DNA of 64,000 nt from Arthrobacter sp. Soil762 (GTDB lineage Bacteria; Actinomycetota; Actinomycetes; Actinomycetales; Micrococcaceae), in assembly GCF_001428335.1 (NCBI RefSeq), contig NZ_LMSG01000001.1, positions 884,987 to 948,986 of the forward strand, given 5' to 3'. Shown in pieces: positions 16,625-26,514 of the stretch (position 1 is its first letter; each line of letters begins with the position of its first letter). Position numbers and translations under genes: made by a program. Below the pieces are notes generated by a model. The model was given only the letters and a program-made list of their open reading frames with translations. It searched no databases and was not told the DNA's origin.

Positions 16625-17047
16625 TCAGTCCCGCCGGCCGCCGTCGGACTCGTCATCCCGGGAAGACTCATCCCGGGCCGACTGGGCCGCTTTCTGAACC
16701 ACGGCCTCGAGTTCATCGGAGCTGAGGAGCTCACGGTGCAGGTGTTTGGTGCGGTACCCGGCGCGGCCCACCATGTGGGCGGAAACCGGCACCGTCAGCA
16801 GCTGGAAGATCCAGGCCACCAGCAGCACCGGCCACACCCACCAGCTGCGCAGCTGCAGGCCGATCGCCGCCAGGAGCAGGAACAGCCCCAGCACCTGGGG
16901 CTTGGTGGCCGCGTGCATGCGGCTCAGCAGATCCGGGAAGCGGAGCAGGCCCACAGCGGCGGCGAGCGACATAAGGGCACCCGCCACCAGGAACACCGCC
17001 GAGACGGTGTCGATGACGTTGTCAACCACGCTGGCCTCAGGATTCAT
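16625..17047 (-). CDS. mnhG: Mrp Na+/H+ antiporter subunit G
   Basis: A 140-residue protein with three hydrophobic segments. VVDNVIDTVSAVFLVAGALM, VGLLRFPDLLSRMHAATKPQ and WPVLLVAWIFQLLTVPVSAH are the MnhG/PhaG family motifs. It is a small subunit of the multi-subunit monovalent cation/proton antiporter in the membrane. The C-terminal ~40 residues are charged and specific to this lineage. It overlaps mnhF by 11 bp and ends the operon. Confidence 0.92.
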   Translation of the reverse strand: MNPEASVVDNVIDTVSAVFLVAGALMSLAAAVGLLRFPDLLSRMHAATKPQVLGLFLLLAAIGLQLRSWWVWPVLLVAWIFQLLTVPVSAHMVGRAGYRTKHLHRELLSSDELEAVVQKAAQSARDESSRDDESDGGRRD

Positions 17048-17315
17048 TGGCTTGCTCCCGCCGGTCGGCCACGAAGCGCGCCACGGTCACCGAACCGATG
17101 AAGCCAACCACGGACAGCGCCACCAGCAGCATCAGGTTGTTCAGGTGCCGGTTGACGGCCATGTCGATGCACAGGGCAGCGCCGAGGATCGCGAGCAGGA
17201 CGTCGGAGGCCAGCACCCGGTCCAGCAGCGACGGGCCGCGGGAGATCCTGATGATGGCTCCTGCCGCTGCCAGCGAAAGAATGACTGCCGTGACAGCCAG
17301 GACGGTCTGCATCAT
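17037..17315 (-). CDS. mnhF: Mrp Na+/H+ antiporter subunit F
   Basis: A 92-residue three-helix protein. RISRGPSLLDRVLASDVLL is the MnhF hallmark, followed by two further helices and a short charged tail. The start is the first of two consecutive ATGs at 17315, which overlaps the mnhE stop by 4 bp (ATGA). It is translationally coupled within the mnhACDEFG operon. Confidence 0.9.
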   Translation of the reverse strand: MMQTVLAVTAVILSLAAAGAIIRISRGPSLLDRVLASDVLLAILGAALCIDMAVNRHLNNLMLLVALSVVGFIGSVTVARFVADRREQANES

Positions 17316-17857
17316 GCTGCGGCCTCCTGCCGGATTGCTTCGAGTTCTTCGCGGGTGCCCATGATCCTGATCAGGCCCGCTTCGATGGAACGGACTTCCT
17401 TGCGCAGGCTTTCCACTTCTTCCGGGCTGCTGACGTTGAGCGCGTGGAGGTAGAGGGTGGACGTTGACCGGTCGACCTCCACCACCAGGGAGCCCGGGAT
17501 CAGCGAAATCACGTGCCCGGTGGCGGTGACCATCAGGTCCTGGTGGCTCCGCAACGGCACCGCGACGACGGCGTTGATGACCCGCGGACCGCGGACGGCC
17601 GCCAGATACATGACCTCGACGCTGGCTGCCGCCACCCTGCCCAGGAAATGCAGGGCGAAAGGAATGGCGTGAAGAATGTTGAAGCGGCCGCTGAGCTCCA
17701 CCGGCGGCAGGTAGAACATCCGGGCCACAAGCACGGCCAGCAACGCGCCGAATAGCAGGTTGCCGGGGCTGAAGTCCTGCCACAGGGCGCCCCAGACAAT
17801 CACCAGCCATACCAGGAGGGGCAGTTCCTGGCGCAGGGAAATCCGCCGTCGGCTCAT
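17312..17857 (-). CDS. mnhE: Mrp Na+/H+ antiporter subunit E
   Basis: A 181-residue subunit. Two N-terminal helices (LLVWLVIVWGALWQDFSPGN, LLFGALLAVLVARMF), then VINAVVAVPLRS and TATGHVISLIPGSLVVEVD match MnhE; the C-terminal ~50 residues are a soluble helical extension. Its start overlaps the mnhD stop by 4 bp. Confidence 0.92.
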   Translation of the reverse strand: MSRRRISLRQELPLLVWLVIVWGALWQDFSPGNLLFGALLAVLVARMFYLPPVELSGRFNILHAIPFALHFLGRVAAASVEVMYLAAVRGPRVINAVVAVPLRSHQDLMVTATGHVISLIPGSLVVEVDRSTSTLYLHALNVSSPEEVESLRKEVRSIEAGLIRIMGTREELEAIRQEAAA

Positions 17858-19461
17858 TTGCCGCCTCCGTCTTTCAGGGCCAGCGGGGGAACTTGTGTAT
17901 CCTCGCCCAGGACGGCCTGGATGTAGGCGGACCGGTCCAGCATTTCGTGGGCGGCCTGGTCCGAGAGCGTGAACAGCGGGCCCGCGAAAACAGTGAGTGA
18001 GACGCCCAGGACCACCAGGCCCAGGGTTGAGCCCACCATGGTGCGGGGCAGCAACGTGACGTTTTTGCGGCCTGCCCGGCTGCCGGTGTCCGAATCCTCC
18101 GGCTCGGCCAGCAGGACCGGGTCCGGGTGCTCGGCGTCCGAGGGCTTGCGCCAGAATGCGCGGTTCCAGACCCTCGCGACAGCCAGCAGGGTCAGGAGGC
18201 TGGTAACCACGCCGCCGATCACCAGGGCGTAGGCCAGGGGCGTGCCCAGCTCGATGCCCGCCTGGATGAGCCCCACCTTGCCCAGGAAACCGGAGAACGG
18301 CGGGATCCCGGCCAGGTTCATGGCGGGGATAAAGAACAGCAGGGCCAGGATGGGTGACAGCTTGGCGAGGCCTGCCAGCCGGTCCACGGAGGAGCTGCCG
18401 CCGCGGCGCTCGATCAGGCCCGTGACCAGGAAGAGGCTGGTCTGGATGGTGATGTGGTGGGCCACATAGAACACGGCGGCGCCCAGCCCGGCCACCGAGG
18501 ACATGGCCAGGCCAAACACCATGTAGCCGATGTGGCTCACCAGGGTGAAGGACAACAGACGTTTGATGTCGCTCTGGGCCAAGGCGCCAAGGATTCCCAC
18601 CACCATGGTCAGCAGCGCCGCCACCATCAGCGGAGTGTTCAGGCCGTCGCCGGGGAAGAGCAGGGTTTCCGTGCGCACCATCGCGTACACACCAACTTTG
18701 GTCAGCAGGCCGGCGAACACGGCGGTGACCGGCGCGGGCGCCGTGGGGTAGGAGTCAGGCAGCCAGAACGAGAGCGGGAACACGGCCGCCTTGATGCCGA
18801 AGGCCACCAGCAGCATCACGTGCAGCAGGGTCCGGGTTCCCTCGTCCAGGTCCGCGAGCTTGATGGCGAGATCGGCCATGTTCACGGTTCCGGTGGCGCC
18901 GTAGACCATGGCGATGGAGATCAGGAACAGCACCGAGGACACCACGGAAACCACCACGTAAGTGACGCCGGCGCGGATACGCGGGCCGGTTCCGCCAAGT
19001 GTCATCAGTACGTAGCTTGCCGTCAGCAGGATCTCGAAGCCGACGTACAGGTTGAACAGGTCCCCGGACAGGAACGCGTTGGAGACCCCTGCCACCAGGA
19101 TCAGGTAGGTGGGGTGGAAGATCGACACCGGGGCGTCCTGGTCGCCGTCGGCCATGCCCTGCCCGGTGGCGTAGACCAGCACCGCGAGGCTGATAGCGGA
19201 GGACACCACGAGCATGAGGGACGAGAACTGGTCCACCACCATGGTGATGCCCCACGGCGGCAGCCAGCCACCGATGTGTACTGCGGCGGTTCCGCCGTCC
19301 CATACAGAGGCCAGCAGCAGGCACTCCAGCAGGAGTGTCAGGGATAGCACGCCGATGCTCACCGCGCGTTGGGCGCGGGAGTGCCGGATCAGCAGGAAGG
19401 CCAGGGCGGCACCGAGGATGGGAAGTACGACGGCGAGCGGGGCAAAGCTTGCGATGTTCAC
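17854..19461 (-). CDS. mnhD: Mrp Na+/H+ antiporter subunit D
   Basis: A 535-residue polytopic protein of the NuoN/MnhD class. GDLFNLYVGFEILLTASYVL, then KAAVFPLSFWLPDSYPTAPA and SDIKRLLSFTLVSHIGYMVF carry the proton-channel lysines and helices shared with complex I. It forms the core proton path with MnhA. A charged insert (about residues 425-460, PSDAEHPDP...) precedes the last helices. Overlaps mnhC by 4 bp. Confidence 0.95.
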   Translation of the reverse strand: MNIASFAPLAVVLPILGAALAFLLIRHSRAQRAVSIGVLSLTLLLECLLLASVWDGGTAAVHIGGWLPPWGITMVVDQFSSLMLVVSSAISLAVLVYATGQGMADGDQDAPVSIFHPTYLILVAGVSNAFLSGDLFNLYVGFEILLTASYVLMTLGGTGPRIRAGVTYVVVSVVSSVLFLISIAMVYGATGTVNMADLAIKLADLDEGTRTLLHVMLLVAFGIKAAVFPLSFWLPDSYPTAPAPVTAVFAGLLTKVGVYAMVRTETLLFPGDGLNTPLMVAALLTMVVGILGALAQSDIKRLLSFTLVSHIGYMVFGLAMSSVAGLGAAVFYVAHHITIQTSLFLVTGLIERRGGSSSVDRLAGLAKLSPILALLFFIPAMNLAGIPPFSGFLGKVGLIQAGIELGTPLAYALVIGGVVTSLLTLLAVARVWNRAFWRKPSDAEHPDPVLLAEPEDSDTGSRAGRKNVTLLPRTMVGSTLGLVVLGVSLTVFAGPLFTLSDQAAHEMLDRSAYIQAVLGEDTQVPPLALKDGGGK

Positions 19462-20048
19462 TTCACACCTCCTTCGGGACCAGGGGTTACGTTCCGCGAG
19501 CCGGGTTGCTCTTCAGCGGCGGCATCCGAGGCAGGAATCTTCTTGGCACCGGCGGTGACGGAACCGGTCTCATCCGGGGCGTCCGCCGCCGTGGGGTGAT
19601 CCGAGACCGTGCGCCCGTCGCCGCCCAGCATGGTCAGGGGAAACTCGGAAGTTTCGGCCGGAATGGGGGCGTCATCCTCGGCGTCGAAGCGGGGTGTCTC
19701 GGCGACACGGAGGTCCTCGATGTCGTCCTGGATCTCATCCTGGCGGGCCAGGACCCACGTGCGGTAAATGATGCCGAGCATAAACGCCGTCACTGCGAAC
19801 GAGATCACGATCGACGTGAGGATCAGGGCCTGCGGAAGCGGGTCCGAGTACTCCTGGGCGCCGGTGTCCTTGTTGTACAGCGGCGCCAGGCCTGCGTAGC
19901 CGCCGGTGGCCAGGATCAGCAGGTTGGTGGCATTGGCCAGCAGCATCAGCCCTAGCAGCACCCGGGTGAGGCTGCGTTCCAGGATCAGGTAGATGCCGCA
20001 TGCATACAGGGCACCCATCACGGTCAGCAGGGTCAGGTTGACGCTCAT
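19458..20048 (-). CDS. mnhC: Mrp Na+/H+ antiporter subunit C
   Basis: A NuoK-like three-helix subunit: LLTVMGALYACGIYLILERS, LTRVLLGLMLLANATNLLI, PLPQALILTSIVISFAVTAF. At 196 residues it is longer than the usual ~115-130 because of an acidic, Pro/Ala-rich C-terminal tail of roughly 85 residues, likely cytoplasmic and disordered. Coupled to mnhA and mnhD by 4-bp overlaps. Confidence 0.93.
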   Translation of the reverse strand: MSVNLTLLTVMGALYACGIYLILERSLTRVLLGLMLLANATNLLILATGGYAGLAPLYNKDTGAQEYSDPLPQALILTSIVISFAVTAFMLGIIYRTWVLARQDEIQDDIEDLRVAETPRFDAEDDAPIPAETSEFPLTMLGGDGRTVSDHPTAADAPDETGSVTAGAKKIPASDAAAEEQPGSRNVTPGPEGGVK

Positions 20049-23000
20049 CCTTGGCCCTTCGCGGTGCTTTCGGCGGGGACGCCCGCGGGCTGCTTGGCGT
20101 GCACGTCCGCGTGCACCCCTGCAGCGGCAGGAGCGTCGTCGCTTGGCGCGTCCTCGGCGGGCGCAGTTCTCTGCTCTTCGAAGTGTTCGTCGATCTCGGA
20201 TCCCAGGCTGCGCAGCACGTCCAGCACCAGGCCGATCACCACAATGTAGACGCCGATGTCGAAGATGGTGGACGTGACGAATTTGATGTCCCCGAACACC
20301 GGAAGCCAGAGTTCGATGATGGCGGTCTGGAACGCCTGGCCGCCCAGCAGCAGAGGAACCACACCGGACGCCGCCGCAGTAGCGAGCCCGATCCCCAGCA
20401 GCGTTCCGGCGCCTACGGGCGTGGCCTCGCGCAGTTCGAACCGGCCGCCGGCCAGGTAGCGGATGGCCAGGGCAAGCCCGGCAGTCAGGCCGCCGGCGAA
20501 GCCGCCGCCGGGCAGGTTGTGGCCGGCCAGGAGGAGGTAAAGCGAGAAGATGATCAGGGAGTGGAAGATCAGGCGCGTGACCACTTCAAAGATAATGGAA
20601 CGCCGTTCCGGTGCCAGCGTGCGCCCCGCCACGATCCAGGCATCCCGGGCGGAGGCGGCGAATTTGCGGCTGATGGCCAGGGCCGCGGCTTCCCGCGATC
20701 CGGGATCCACTGCGACCTGGCGGCCGACGCTGCCCTCGGCAATGGTTTCAGAGACCCTGGTCCGGTCGCCGCGGCCGCGGACGAAGATGAGGCTGGCAAC
20801 ACCTGTGGCGGCCAGGGCAAGGACGGATATTTCACCGAAAGTGTCCCAGGCGCGGATGTCCACCAGGGTCACGTTGACGATGTTCAGCCCGCCGCCGCCT
20901 TCATAGGCAAGGCGCGGGAATTCCAGGGACACGGGGACGGCCACCCGGGCGCCCATGGCGTGGATAGCGGCGAAGACCATGGTGACGCCGAACGCCGCCC
21001 CGATGATCACGCGGATCACCCGGTACTTGCCGCCGGTGCGGTCGCGGAGTTCCGCGGGCAGGCTGCGCATGGCCAGGACAAAGGCCACCAGGATGATGGT
21101 TTCCACAAGCATCTGTGTGAGGGCCAGGTCCGGCGCGCCCTGGAGCGCGAACATCAGGGCGATCCCATATCCGGTCACGGACACCATCAGCACGGCGAGG
21201 AACCGTTTGTTGGCCTTGACCGCGGCCAGCGCGCCGATCACAATTCCCGCCCCGACCACGGGCTGCAGCGGCGAGTAGGGATCGATGAAGTACAGGTTGT
21301 CCGGCAGCGGCTTGCCCGCCAGCACCATGGCGGTCAGCGGCAGCGCGAACGCCATCGTGAGGATCACGGCGAGGTAGAAGTACAGGGAACCACGCTGCGT
21401 GCGGCCCGTAATCCAGACCGCGGTGTCGTCCAGGGCGCCGATGGTGAGCTGGTACATGCGGTCGCCGTCGATCCAGCCGGGAATGCGGGACTGCGCGCGG
21501 GCCACCAGGTTCCGTCCGAAGTACATCGCCAGGCCCAGGGCGAACGTGAGAGCGGTCAGTCCCAGGGCGGGGGTGAAACCGTGCCACAGCGCAAGGTGGC
21601 CGGCCTGCTCGGCCGGTGTGCCGGCGTCGGACGCGGTGGAGGCGAACAGCGCGGCGTAGGGCTGGACCCAGGCGTCCACCGGCGCCGGCCAGAGGCCGTA
21701 GACGATGCTGAGGAGGCTGAGGAGGGCCGGGGCCGCCAGGAAGGAAGGCTTGACGGCCTTGAACGTGGTCCGCTCAATCCCAGGCTTCACCGCGAACGCT
21801 CCCCACATAAAGCGTGCACTGTAGGCGAAGGTGAGAATGGACCCGAGGACGATACCCGCGAGCACCACCATGCTCCAGGCCTCGCCGCCGGAAGCGTGGT
21901 GGACAAAGGCTTCCAGGACTGATTCCTTGGCCACAAATCCGGCGAGCAGCGGGACGCCGGCCATCGAGGCGGCACCGATGCCGGCCACAATTCCGAGCGC
22001 GCGGGACTGCCGGAAAACGCCGGACAGCTGGCGCACATCGCGGGTACCGGCCTGTTGGTCGATGATGCCCACCACCAGGAACAGGGTGGCCTTGAACAGT
22101 CCGTGGGCGAGAAGCATCGCGAGGCCGGCGAGGGCCGCGTCCGGAGTGCCCAGCCCCACCACCATGGTCAGGAAACCCAGCTGGCTGACGGTGCCGTACG
22201 CCAGGATGAGTTTGATGTCGGTCTGCCGGAGCGCCCGGTAGCCGCCAACCAGCATGGTGGCCAGGCCCAGGCCCAGCACAATGGACTGCCAGTTGGCGGT
22301 GTCGGAAAATCCCGGGGCGAGCCGCGCCACCAGGTAGATTCCGGCCTTCACCATAGCCGCGGCGTGGAGGTACGCGCTCACCGGAGTGGGGGCCGCCATG
22401 GCTCCCGGGAGCCAGAAGTGGAAAGGAACCAGCGCGGACTTGCTGATGGCGCCCGCCAGGATAAGTACGACGGCGGCGGCCACGATTGCGCCGGAAGGTC
22501 CACTTATCAGCGTGGGAGCCTGAGCCAGGATCGCCGAGATCCGGTACGTGCCGGCACTGTGGCCCAGCATAACCAGGCCCACCAGCATGGCCAGCCCGCC
22601 CGCGGTGGTGACCATCAATGCCTGCAGCGCCGAACGCCGGGCCGCCAGCCGGGTGCGGGCGAAGCCGATCAGCAGGTAGGACAGGATGGTGGTGAGTTCC
22701 CAGAAGATGAACATCAGAAGAAGATCGTCAGCGATCACCAGGCCGAACATCACTCCCGCGAAGGCAAGGAACTGGGCGCCGAAGCCTCCGAGGTCCTGGT
22801 CCTTGACGCTGAAGTACCGGGCGCAATAGACGAGCACCAAGGCGCCGATGCCCAGGACAAGGAGCGACATCACCCAGGCAAGGGGATCGAGCCGGAAGGC
22901 GAATTCAAGGTCAAGCCCGGGGATCCACGGGAAGACTTCCGAGACCGCGCCGGCGTCCGAGTACACGGCGCCGTGCTGGAACAGCAGCCAGCCAAACGAA

Positions 23001-23107
23001 GCAGCGGGTACAGCGGCCAGCGCATAGAAAGCGTTGCGGCCCCATGCCCTGAAGAGAAACGGCGCCACGGCAGCCACCGCAAAGTGCACGGCAAGGACTG
23101 TGATCAC
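20045..23107 (-). CDS. mnhA: Mrp Na+/H+ antiporter subunits A and B fused
   Basis: A 1020-residue protein. The first ~650 residues are the NuoL-like MnhA antiporter core (LLLMFIFWELTTILSYLLIG, then LVPFHFWLPGAMAAPTPVSA with channel residues). A DUF4040/MnhA C-terminal part follows (VLMVSVTGYGIALMFALQGA, then DLALTQMLVETIIL). The last ~170 residues (SIIFEVVTRLIFHSLIIFSL, PGGGFAGGLTAGLALAIRYL) are MnhB, so no separate mnhB exists. GTG start at 23107 with GGAG upstream. First gene of the operon; it uses the proton gradient to expel Na+ and control pH. Confidence 0.95.
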   Translation of the reverse strand: MITVLAVHFAVAAVAPFLFRAWGRNAFYALAAVPAASFGWLLFQHGAVYSDAGAVSEVFPWIPGLDLEFAFRLDPLAWVMSLLVLGIGALVLVYCARYFSVKDQDLGGFGAQFLAFAGVMFGLVIADDLLLMFIFWELTTILSYLLIGFARTRLAARRSALQALMVTTAGGLAMLVGLVMLGHSAGTYRISAILAQAPTLISGPSGAIVAAAVVLILAGAISKSALVPFHFWLPGAMAAPTPVSAYLHAAAMVKAGIYLVARLAPGFSDTANWQSIVLGLGLATMLVGGYRALRQTDIKLILAYGTVSQLGFLTMVVGLGTPDAALAGLAMLLAHGLFKATLFLVVGIIDQQAGTRDVRQLSGVFRQSRALGIVAGIGAASMAGVPLLAGFVAKESVLEAFVHHASGGEAWSMVVLAGIVLGSILTFAYSARFMWGAFAVKPGIERTTFKAVKPSFLAAPALLSLLSIVYGLWPAPVDAWVQPYAALFASTASDAGTPAEQAGHLALWHGFTPALGLTALTFALGLAMYFGRNLVARAQSRIPGWIDGDRMYQLTIGALDDTAVWITGRTQRGSLYFYLAVILTMAFALPLTAMVLAGKPLPDNLYFIDPYSPLQPVVGAGIVIGALAAVKANKRFLAVLMVSVTGYGIALMFALQGAPDLALTQMLVETIILVAFVLAMRSLPAELRDRTGGKYRVIRVIIGAAFGVTMVFAAIHAMGARVAVPVSLEFPRLAYEGGGGLNIVNVTLVDIRAWDTFGEISVLALAATGVASLIFVRGRGDRTRVSETIAEGSVGRQVAVDPGSREAAALAISRKFAASARDAWIVAGRTLAPERRSIIFEVVTRLIFHSLIIFSLYLLLAGHNLPGGGFAGGLTAGLALAIRYLAGGRFELREATPVGAGTLLGIGLATAAASGVVPLLLGGQAFQTAIIELWLPVFGDIKFVTSTIFDIGVYIVVIGLVLDVLRSLGSEIDEHFEEQRTAPAEDAPSDDAPAAAGVHADVHAKQPAGVPAESTAKGQG

Positions 23108-23298
23108 TGGTATCTCCGCAACGTCAGGGATTCGATTGTCAAAAGTCAGGGCAGGCGGTCATTCGTCAGGTTCGGTGGCCACAGTTTATCAAGGCACCAC
23201 TGACACTTTTCCCGCCCAGATCGCGGGTCCCTGGAATTTCCCGGGTGTCCGGCGTATGATGACCGCGATGTTCGCCAGGGGCGGATACGATTCAGCCT

Positions 23299-24702
23299 AT
23301 GAACACCGCCAGCGCTCCTGAGGCCATGCAGCCGTCATCGGAACTCGCGTCCGGAACTCAGGCCACCGGCAAGGCCCGGGTCCTCGCCTGGGCCGCCTGG
23401 GACTGGGGATCTGCGGCCTTCAACGCGATCATGACCACCTTCGTTTTCACCGTCTACCTCACCTCCAATGCCTTCGGCGGCAAAGATCAGGCGTCGGCCG
23501 TTCTTGGCGGTGCGCTGGCCATTGCCGGGATAGCCATCGCGCTGCTCGCTCCGGTGACGGGGCAGCGCTCGGACACCGGCGGGCGCCGTAAGCTGTGGCT
23601 GGGGGTCAACACGGCCGCCGTCGCCATCCTGACGGGCCTGTGCTTCTTTGTATTCCCGCGGCCGGAGTTCCTGCTGCTGGGCGTTTCCCTGATCGCGCTG
23701 GGGAATGTGTTCTTCGAGTTCGCCGGCGTCAACTACAACGCCATGCTGGCCCAGATCTCCACGCCGAAAAACATCGGCAGGGTCAGCGGATTCGGCTGGG
23801 GCATGGGCTACCTGGGCGGCATTGTGGCGCTGCTGATTGTGCTGCAGCTGTTTGTGCAGCCGAGCTTCGACTGGTTCGGCGCCTCCACCGAAGACAGCCT
23901 GAACATCCGGCTGGTGGCCGTGTTCTCCGCCCTGTGGTTCTTCATCTTTGCCCTGCCGGTACTGTTCGCCGTCCCGGAACTGCCGCGGCCGGGGCGGGCC
24001 CAACCCCTGGGTTTCCTGGCCTCCTACGGCCTCCTGATCCGCCGGATCAAGGCAATCTACGCCACCAGCCCGCACACCATTTACTTCCTCCTGGCCAGCG
24101 CAGTGTTCCGGGACGGCCTCGCGGCCGTGTTCACCTTCGGCGGGATCATCGCGGCCGGCACGTTCGGTTTCGAGTTGTCCCAGGTCATCTTCTTTGCCAT
24201 CTTCGGCAATGTGGTGGCTGCCGTGGGCGCCATCATCGGCGGGTTCCTGGACGACCGGGTGGGGCCCAAGGCCGTGATCATGGGTTCCTTGGTGGGGCTG
24301 CTGGTCGCCGGGACCATGATCCTGGTCCTCGGCAACGAAAACTACATCTTCTTTGGCACACCGTGGGCCGGCAGCACCACCTTCTGGGTCTTCGGGCTGT
24401 TCCTGTGCCTGTTTGTGGGGCCTGCCCAGTCCTCGTCGCGGGCGTACCTGGCCCGGCTGGCACCCCACGGCGAGTCCGGCGAGCTGTTCGGCCTTTACGC
24501 CACCACCGGCCGGGCCGTCAGTTTCCTGGCCCCGGCGCTGTTCACCCTGTGCATCGCGCTGGCCACTCCACTGGTTGCGCCCGGCGAGGCCCAGCGCTGG
24601 GGAATCCTGGGCATTATGGTGGTGCTGCTCGCCGGCCTGCTGGTCCTGCTGCCGGTGAAGTCGCCGGACAAGACCGCCATCGCCGTCGTTCCAGCCTCCT
24701 AG
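23299..24702 (+). CDS. MFS transporter, UMF1/Atg22-like family
   Basis: A 467-residue permease with about twelve helices. VLAWAAWDWGSAAFNAIMTT at the N terminus and NYNAMLAQISTPKNIGRVSG followed by GFGWGMGYLGGIVALL are the UMF1 (Atg22-like) signatures. Fungal Atg22 exports amino acids from vacuoles; bacterial substrates are unknown. It stands alone, divergent from the Mrp operon, with ~190 bp between starts holding both promoters. Confidence 0.85.
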   Translation: MNTASAPEAMQPSSELASGTQATGKARVLAWAAWDWGSAAFNAIMTTFVFTVYLTSNAFGGKDQASAVLGGALAIAGIAIALLAPVTGQRSDTGGRRKLWLGVNTAAVAILTGLCFFVFPRPEFLLLGVSLIALGNVFFEFAGVNYNAMLAQISTPKNIGRVSGFGWGMGYLGGIVALLIVLQLFVQPSFDWFGASTEDSLNIRLVAVFSALWFFIFALPVLFAVPELPRPGRAQPLGFLASYGLLIRRIKAIYATSPHTIYFLLASAVFRDGLAAVFTFGGIIAAGTFGFELSQVIFFAIFGNVVAAVGAIIGGFLDDRVGPKAVIMGSLVGLLVAGTMILVLGNENYIFFGTPWAGSTTFWVFGLFLCLFVGPAQSSSRAYLARLAPHGESGELFGLYATTGRAVSFLAPALFTLCIALATPLVAPGEAQRWGILGIMVVLLAGLLVLLPVKSPDKTAIAVVPAS

Positions 24703-24766
24703 CGCGAACGGCCACTTCAGCCGCACCCCCCGCCCGAAACCGGCCTGCAAAGACTAGGCTGGTGGT

Positions 24767-25249
24767 ATGAACGTGGACGAGACTGACCTCCCCGGCCTGG
24801 GCCGGCGGAAGGACTTCATGACGACTTCCGGCCGCCGCATTGGCGTCGTGGAGCTGCGCGAGGGCACGATGGAACTCATCGTTTCCACTTGGGACGATCC
24901 CGACACCTGCCAGGCGTCGATTCCCCTGACCGGCGATGAGGCCGCCACCCTGGGTAACCTCCTGGGCGGGCAGCACCTTGCCATGAAGCTGACTGAAGAG
25001 CACCGGGAGATCCCGGGCATCGTGACCCGGCAGTTCTCCATCGCGCCGGAATCCCCGTTCCAGAACCAGCCCATGGGGAAGGCCTGCATCCGCACCCGGT
25101 GCGGAGTCTCGATCGTGGCGATCATGCGTGAAGGCGAAGTGCTCCCGTCGCCGGGACCCGACGTCGTACTTCACTCCGGTGACCTCCTCGTTGCAGTTGG
25201 AACGCAAGAAGGCCTCGATTCGGCGGCCGATATCCTGCGCAACGGCTGA
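24767..25249 (+). CDS. RCK_C (TrkA-C) regulatory subunit, KhtT-like
   Basis: A 160-residue protein whose last ~75 residues (NQPMGKACIRTRCGVSIVAI, then LPSPGPDVVLHSGDLLVAVG) form a TrkA-C domain that binds a nucleotide or similar ligand. The N-terminal ~85 residues match the cation/proton antiporter regulatory subunit family. It sits 5 bp before a CPA2 antiporter, as khtT does before khtU. It likely gates that antiporter at the cytoplasmic face. Confidence 0.88.
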   Translation: MNVDETDLPGLGRRKDFMTTSGRRIGVVELREGTMELIVSTWDDPDTCQASIPLTGDEAATLGNLLGGQHLAMKLTEEHREIPGIVTRQFSIAPESPFQNQPMGKACIRTRCGVSIVAIMREGEVLPSPGPDVVLHSGDLLVAVGTQEGLDSAADILRNG

Positions 25250-25254
25250 GCGTC

Positions 25255-26436
25255 ATGGACCCGCTGGCCCTGACCCTCATTGAACTGGGGGCCGTTGTGT
25301 TCTGCCTCGGCCTCCTGGCCAGGCTGGCCGGACGGATCGGAATGTCACCCATCCCGCTCTACCTCGTTGGCGGACTCGCCTTCGGCGCAGGCGGTGTGGT
25401 CAAACTCGAAGGTATGCACGAATTCGCACATCTCTCCGGCGAAATCGGCGTGATCCTGCTGCTGCTGATGCTCGGTTTGGAATATACGGCTGCCGAGCTT
25501 TTCACCGGTCTGCGCAGGTCCTGGCAGGCCGGTGTTCTTGACCTGGTGCTGAATTTCATCCCGGGCGCAGCACTGGCGCTCCTGCTCGGATGGGGAACGG
25601 TGGGCGCCATGGTTATGGGCGGCGTCACGTATATCTCGTCCTCAGGGATCGCCGCCAAGGTCATCACGGACCTGGGCCGGATCGGTAACCGCGAGACCCC
25701 CGTGGTGCTGTCCATCCTGGTGTTCGAGGACCTGGCCATGGCTGTGTACCTGCCCATACTCACCGCCACCCTCGCGGGTGTGAGCTTCCTGGGCGGGCTC
25801 AGCACGGTAGCAATCTCGCTGGCGGTGGTCACCGTCGTGTTAATGGTGGCGCTGCGGCACGGCCACCGTGTATCAAAAGCGGTGCACAGCGAAAATTCCG
25901 AAGTCTTCCTGCTCAACCTGCTCGGCGCCGCACTGCTGGTGGCCGGCGTCGCGTCAGCCTTGCAGGTTTCGGCCGCCGTGGGCGCGTTTATGTTGGGTAT
26001 TGCGATCTCGGGGGCTACCGCCCACAGCGCCACCCGGATCCTGGAACCGCTGCGGGATCTTTTTGCCGCCATCTTCTTTGTGGCATTCGGGCTCAACACA
26101 GACCCGTCGACCATCCCGCCGGTACTCGGCTGGGCTCTGATCCTGGCGGCCATCACTGCCACTACCAAGATGCTCACGGGCATCTGGGCTGCCAAACGGG
26201 CCGGAATTGCACGCCGGGGCCGCTTCCGTGCAGGCGCCGCCCTGATTGCCCGCGGCGAGTTCTCCATCGTGATCGCCGGCCTGGCCGTGGCGTCGGGCGT
26301 GGTCCCGGACGACCTCGCCGCCTTGGCAACCGCCTACGTGCTGATCATGGCCGTCCTCGGGCCGCTGGCCGCGCGCTATGTGGAACCGGTACTCAAGGCG
26401 TTCGGCGGGCCTGTCCGGTTGGCCGCGAAGGCGTAG
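25255..26436 (+). CDS. CPA2 cation/proton antiporter, KhtU-like
   Basis: A 393-residue membrane protein with ~12 helices. EIGVILLLLMLGLEYTAAEL, VFEDLAMAVYLPIL, AFMLGIAISGAT and FRAGAALIARGEFSIVIAGL follow the KefB/CPA2 order. It lacks its own C-terminal RCK domain; that is supplied by the upstream regulatory gene. K+/H+ exchange is expected from the family. Together with the Mrp operon 3 kb away, this part of the window is rich in cation homeostasis genes. Confidence 0.9.
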   Translation: MDPLALTLIELGAVVFCLGLLARLAGRIGMSPIPLYLVGGLAFGAGGVVKLEGMHEFAHLSGEIGVILLLLMLGLEYTAAELFTGLRRSWQAGVLDLVLNFIPGAALALLLGWGTVGAMVMGGVTYISSSGIAAKVITDLGRIGNRETPVVLSILVFEDLAMAVYLPILTATLAGVSFLGGLSTVAISLAVVTVVLMVALRHGHRVSKAVHSENSEVFLLNLLGAALLVAGVASALQVSAAVGAFMLGIAISGATAHSATRILEPLRDLFAAIFFVAFGLNTDPSTIPPVLGWALILAAITATTKMLTGIWAAKRAGIARRGRFRAGAALIARGEFSIVIAGLAVASGVVPDDLAALATAYVLIMAVLGPLAARYVEPVLKAFGGPVRLAAKA

Positions 26437-26450
26437 GCCACCACGCTCCC

Positions 26451-26514
26451 CGCACCGAGACGTGAGATCTCGGCGCTATAATGGACCGTTGGCGCCGAGA
26501 CCTCACCCCTCGAT
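26451..26514. repeat. 64-bp palindromic repeat, copy 1
   Basis: This copy matches 27519-27582 at 54 of 64 positions with no gaps, counted by eye. It contains a hairpin: GAGATCTCGGCGC (26464-26476) against GCGCCGAGACCTC (26492-26504), one mismatch. The right end supplies the last codons and TGA stop of the DUF559 gene (Ile-Glu-Gly-stop). Confidence 0.75.

Noticed and set aside
20051..23203. Long forward frames opposite the Mrp operon
   Set aside because: Antisense to mnhA; no membrane segments or motifs in the forward translations.
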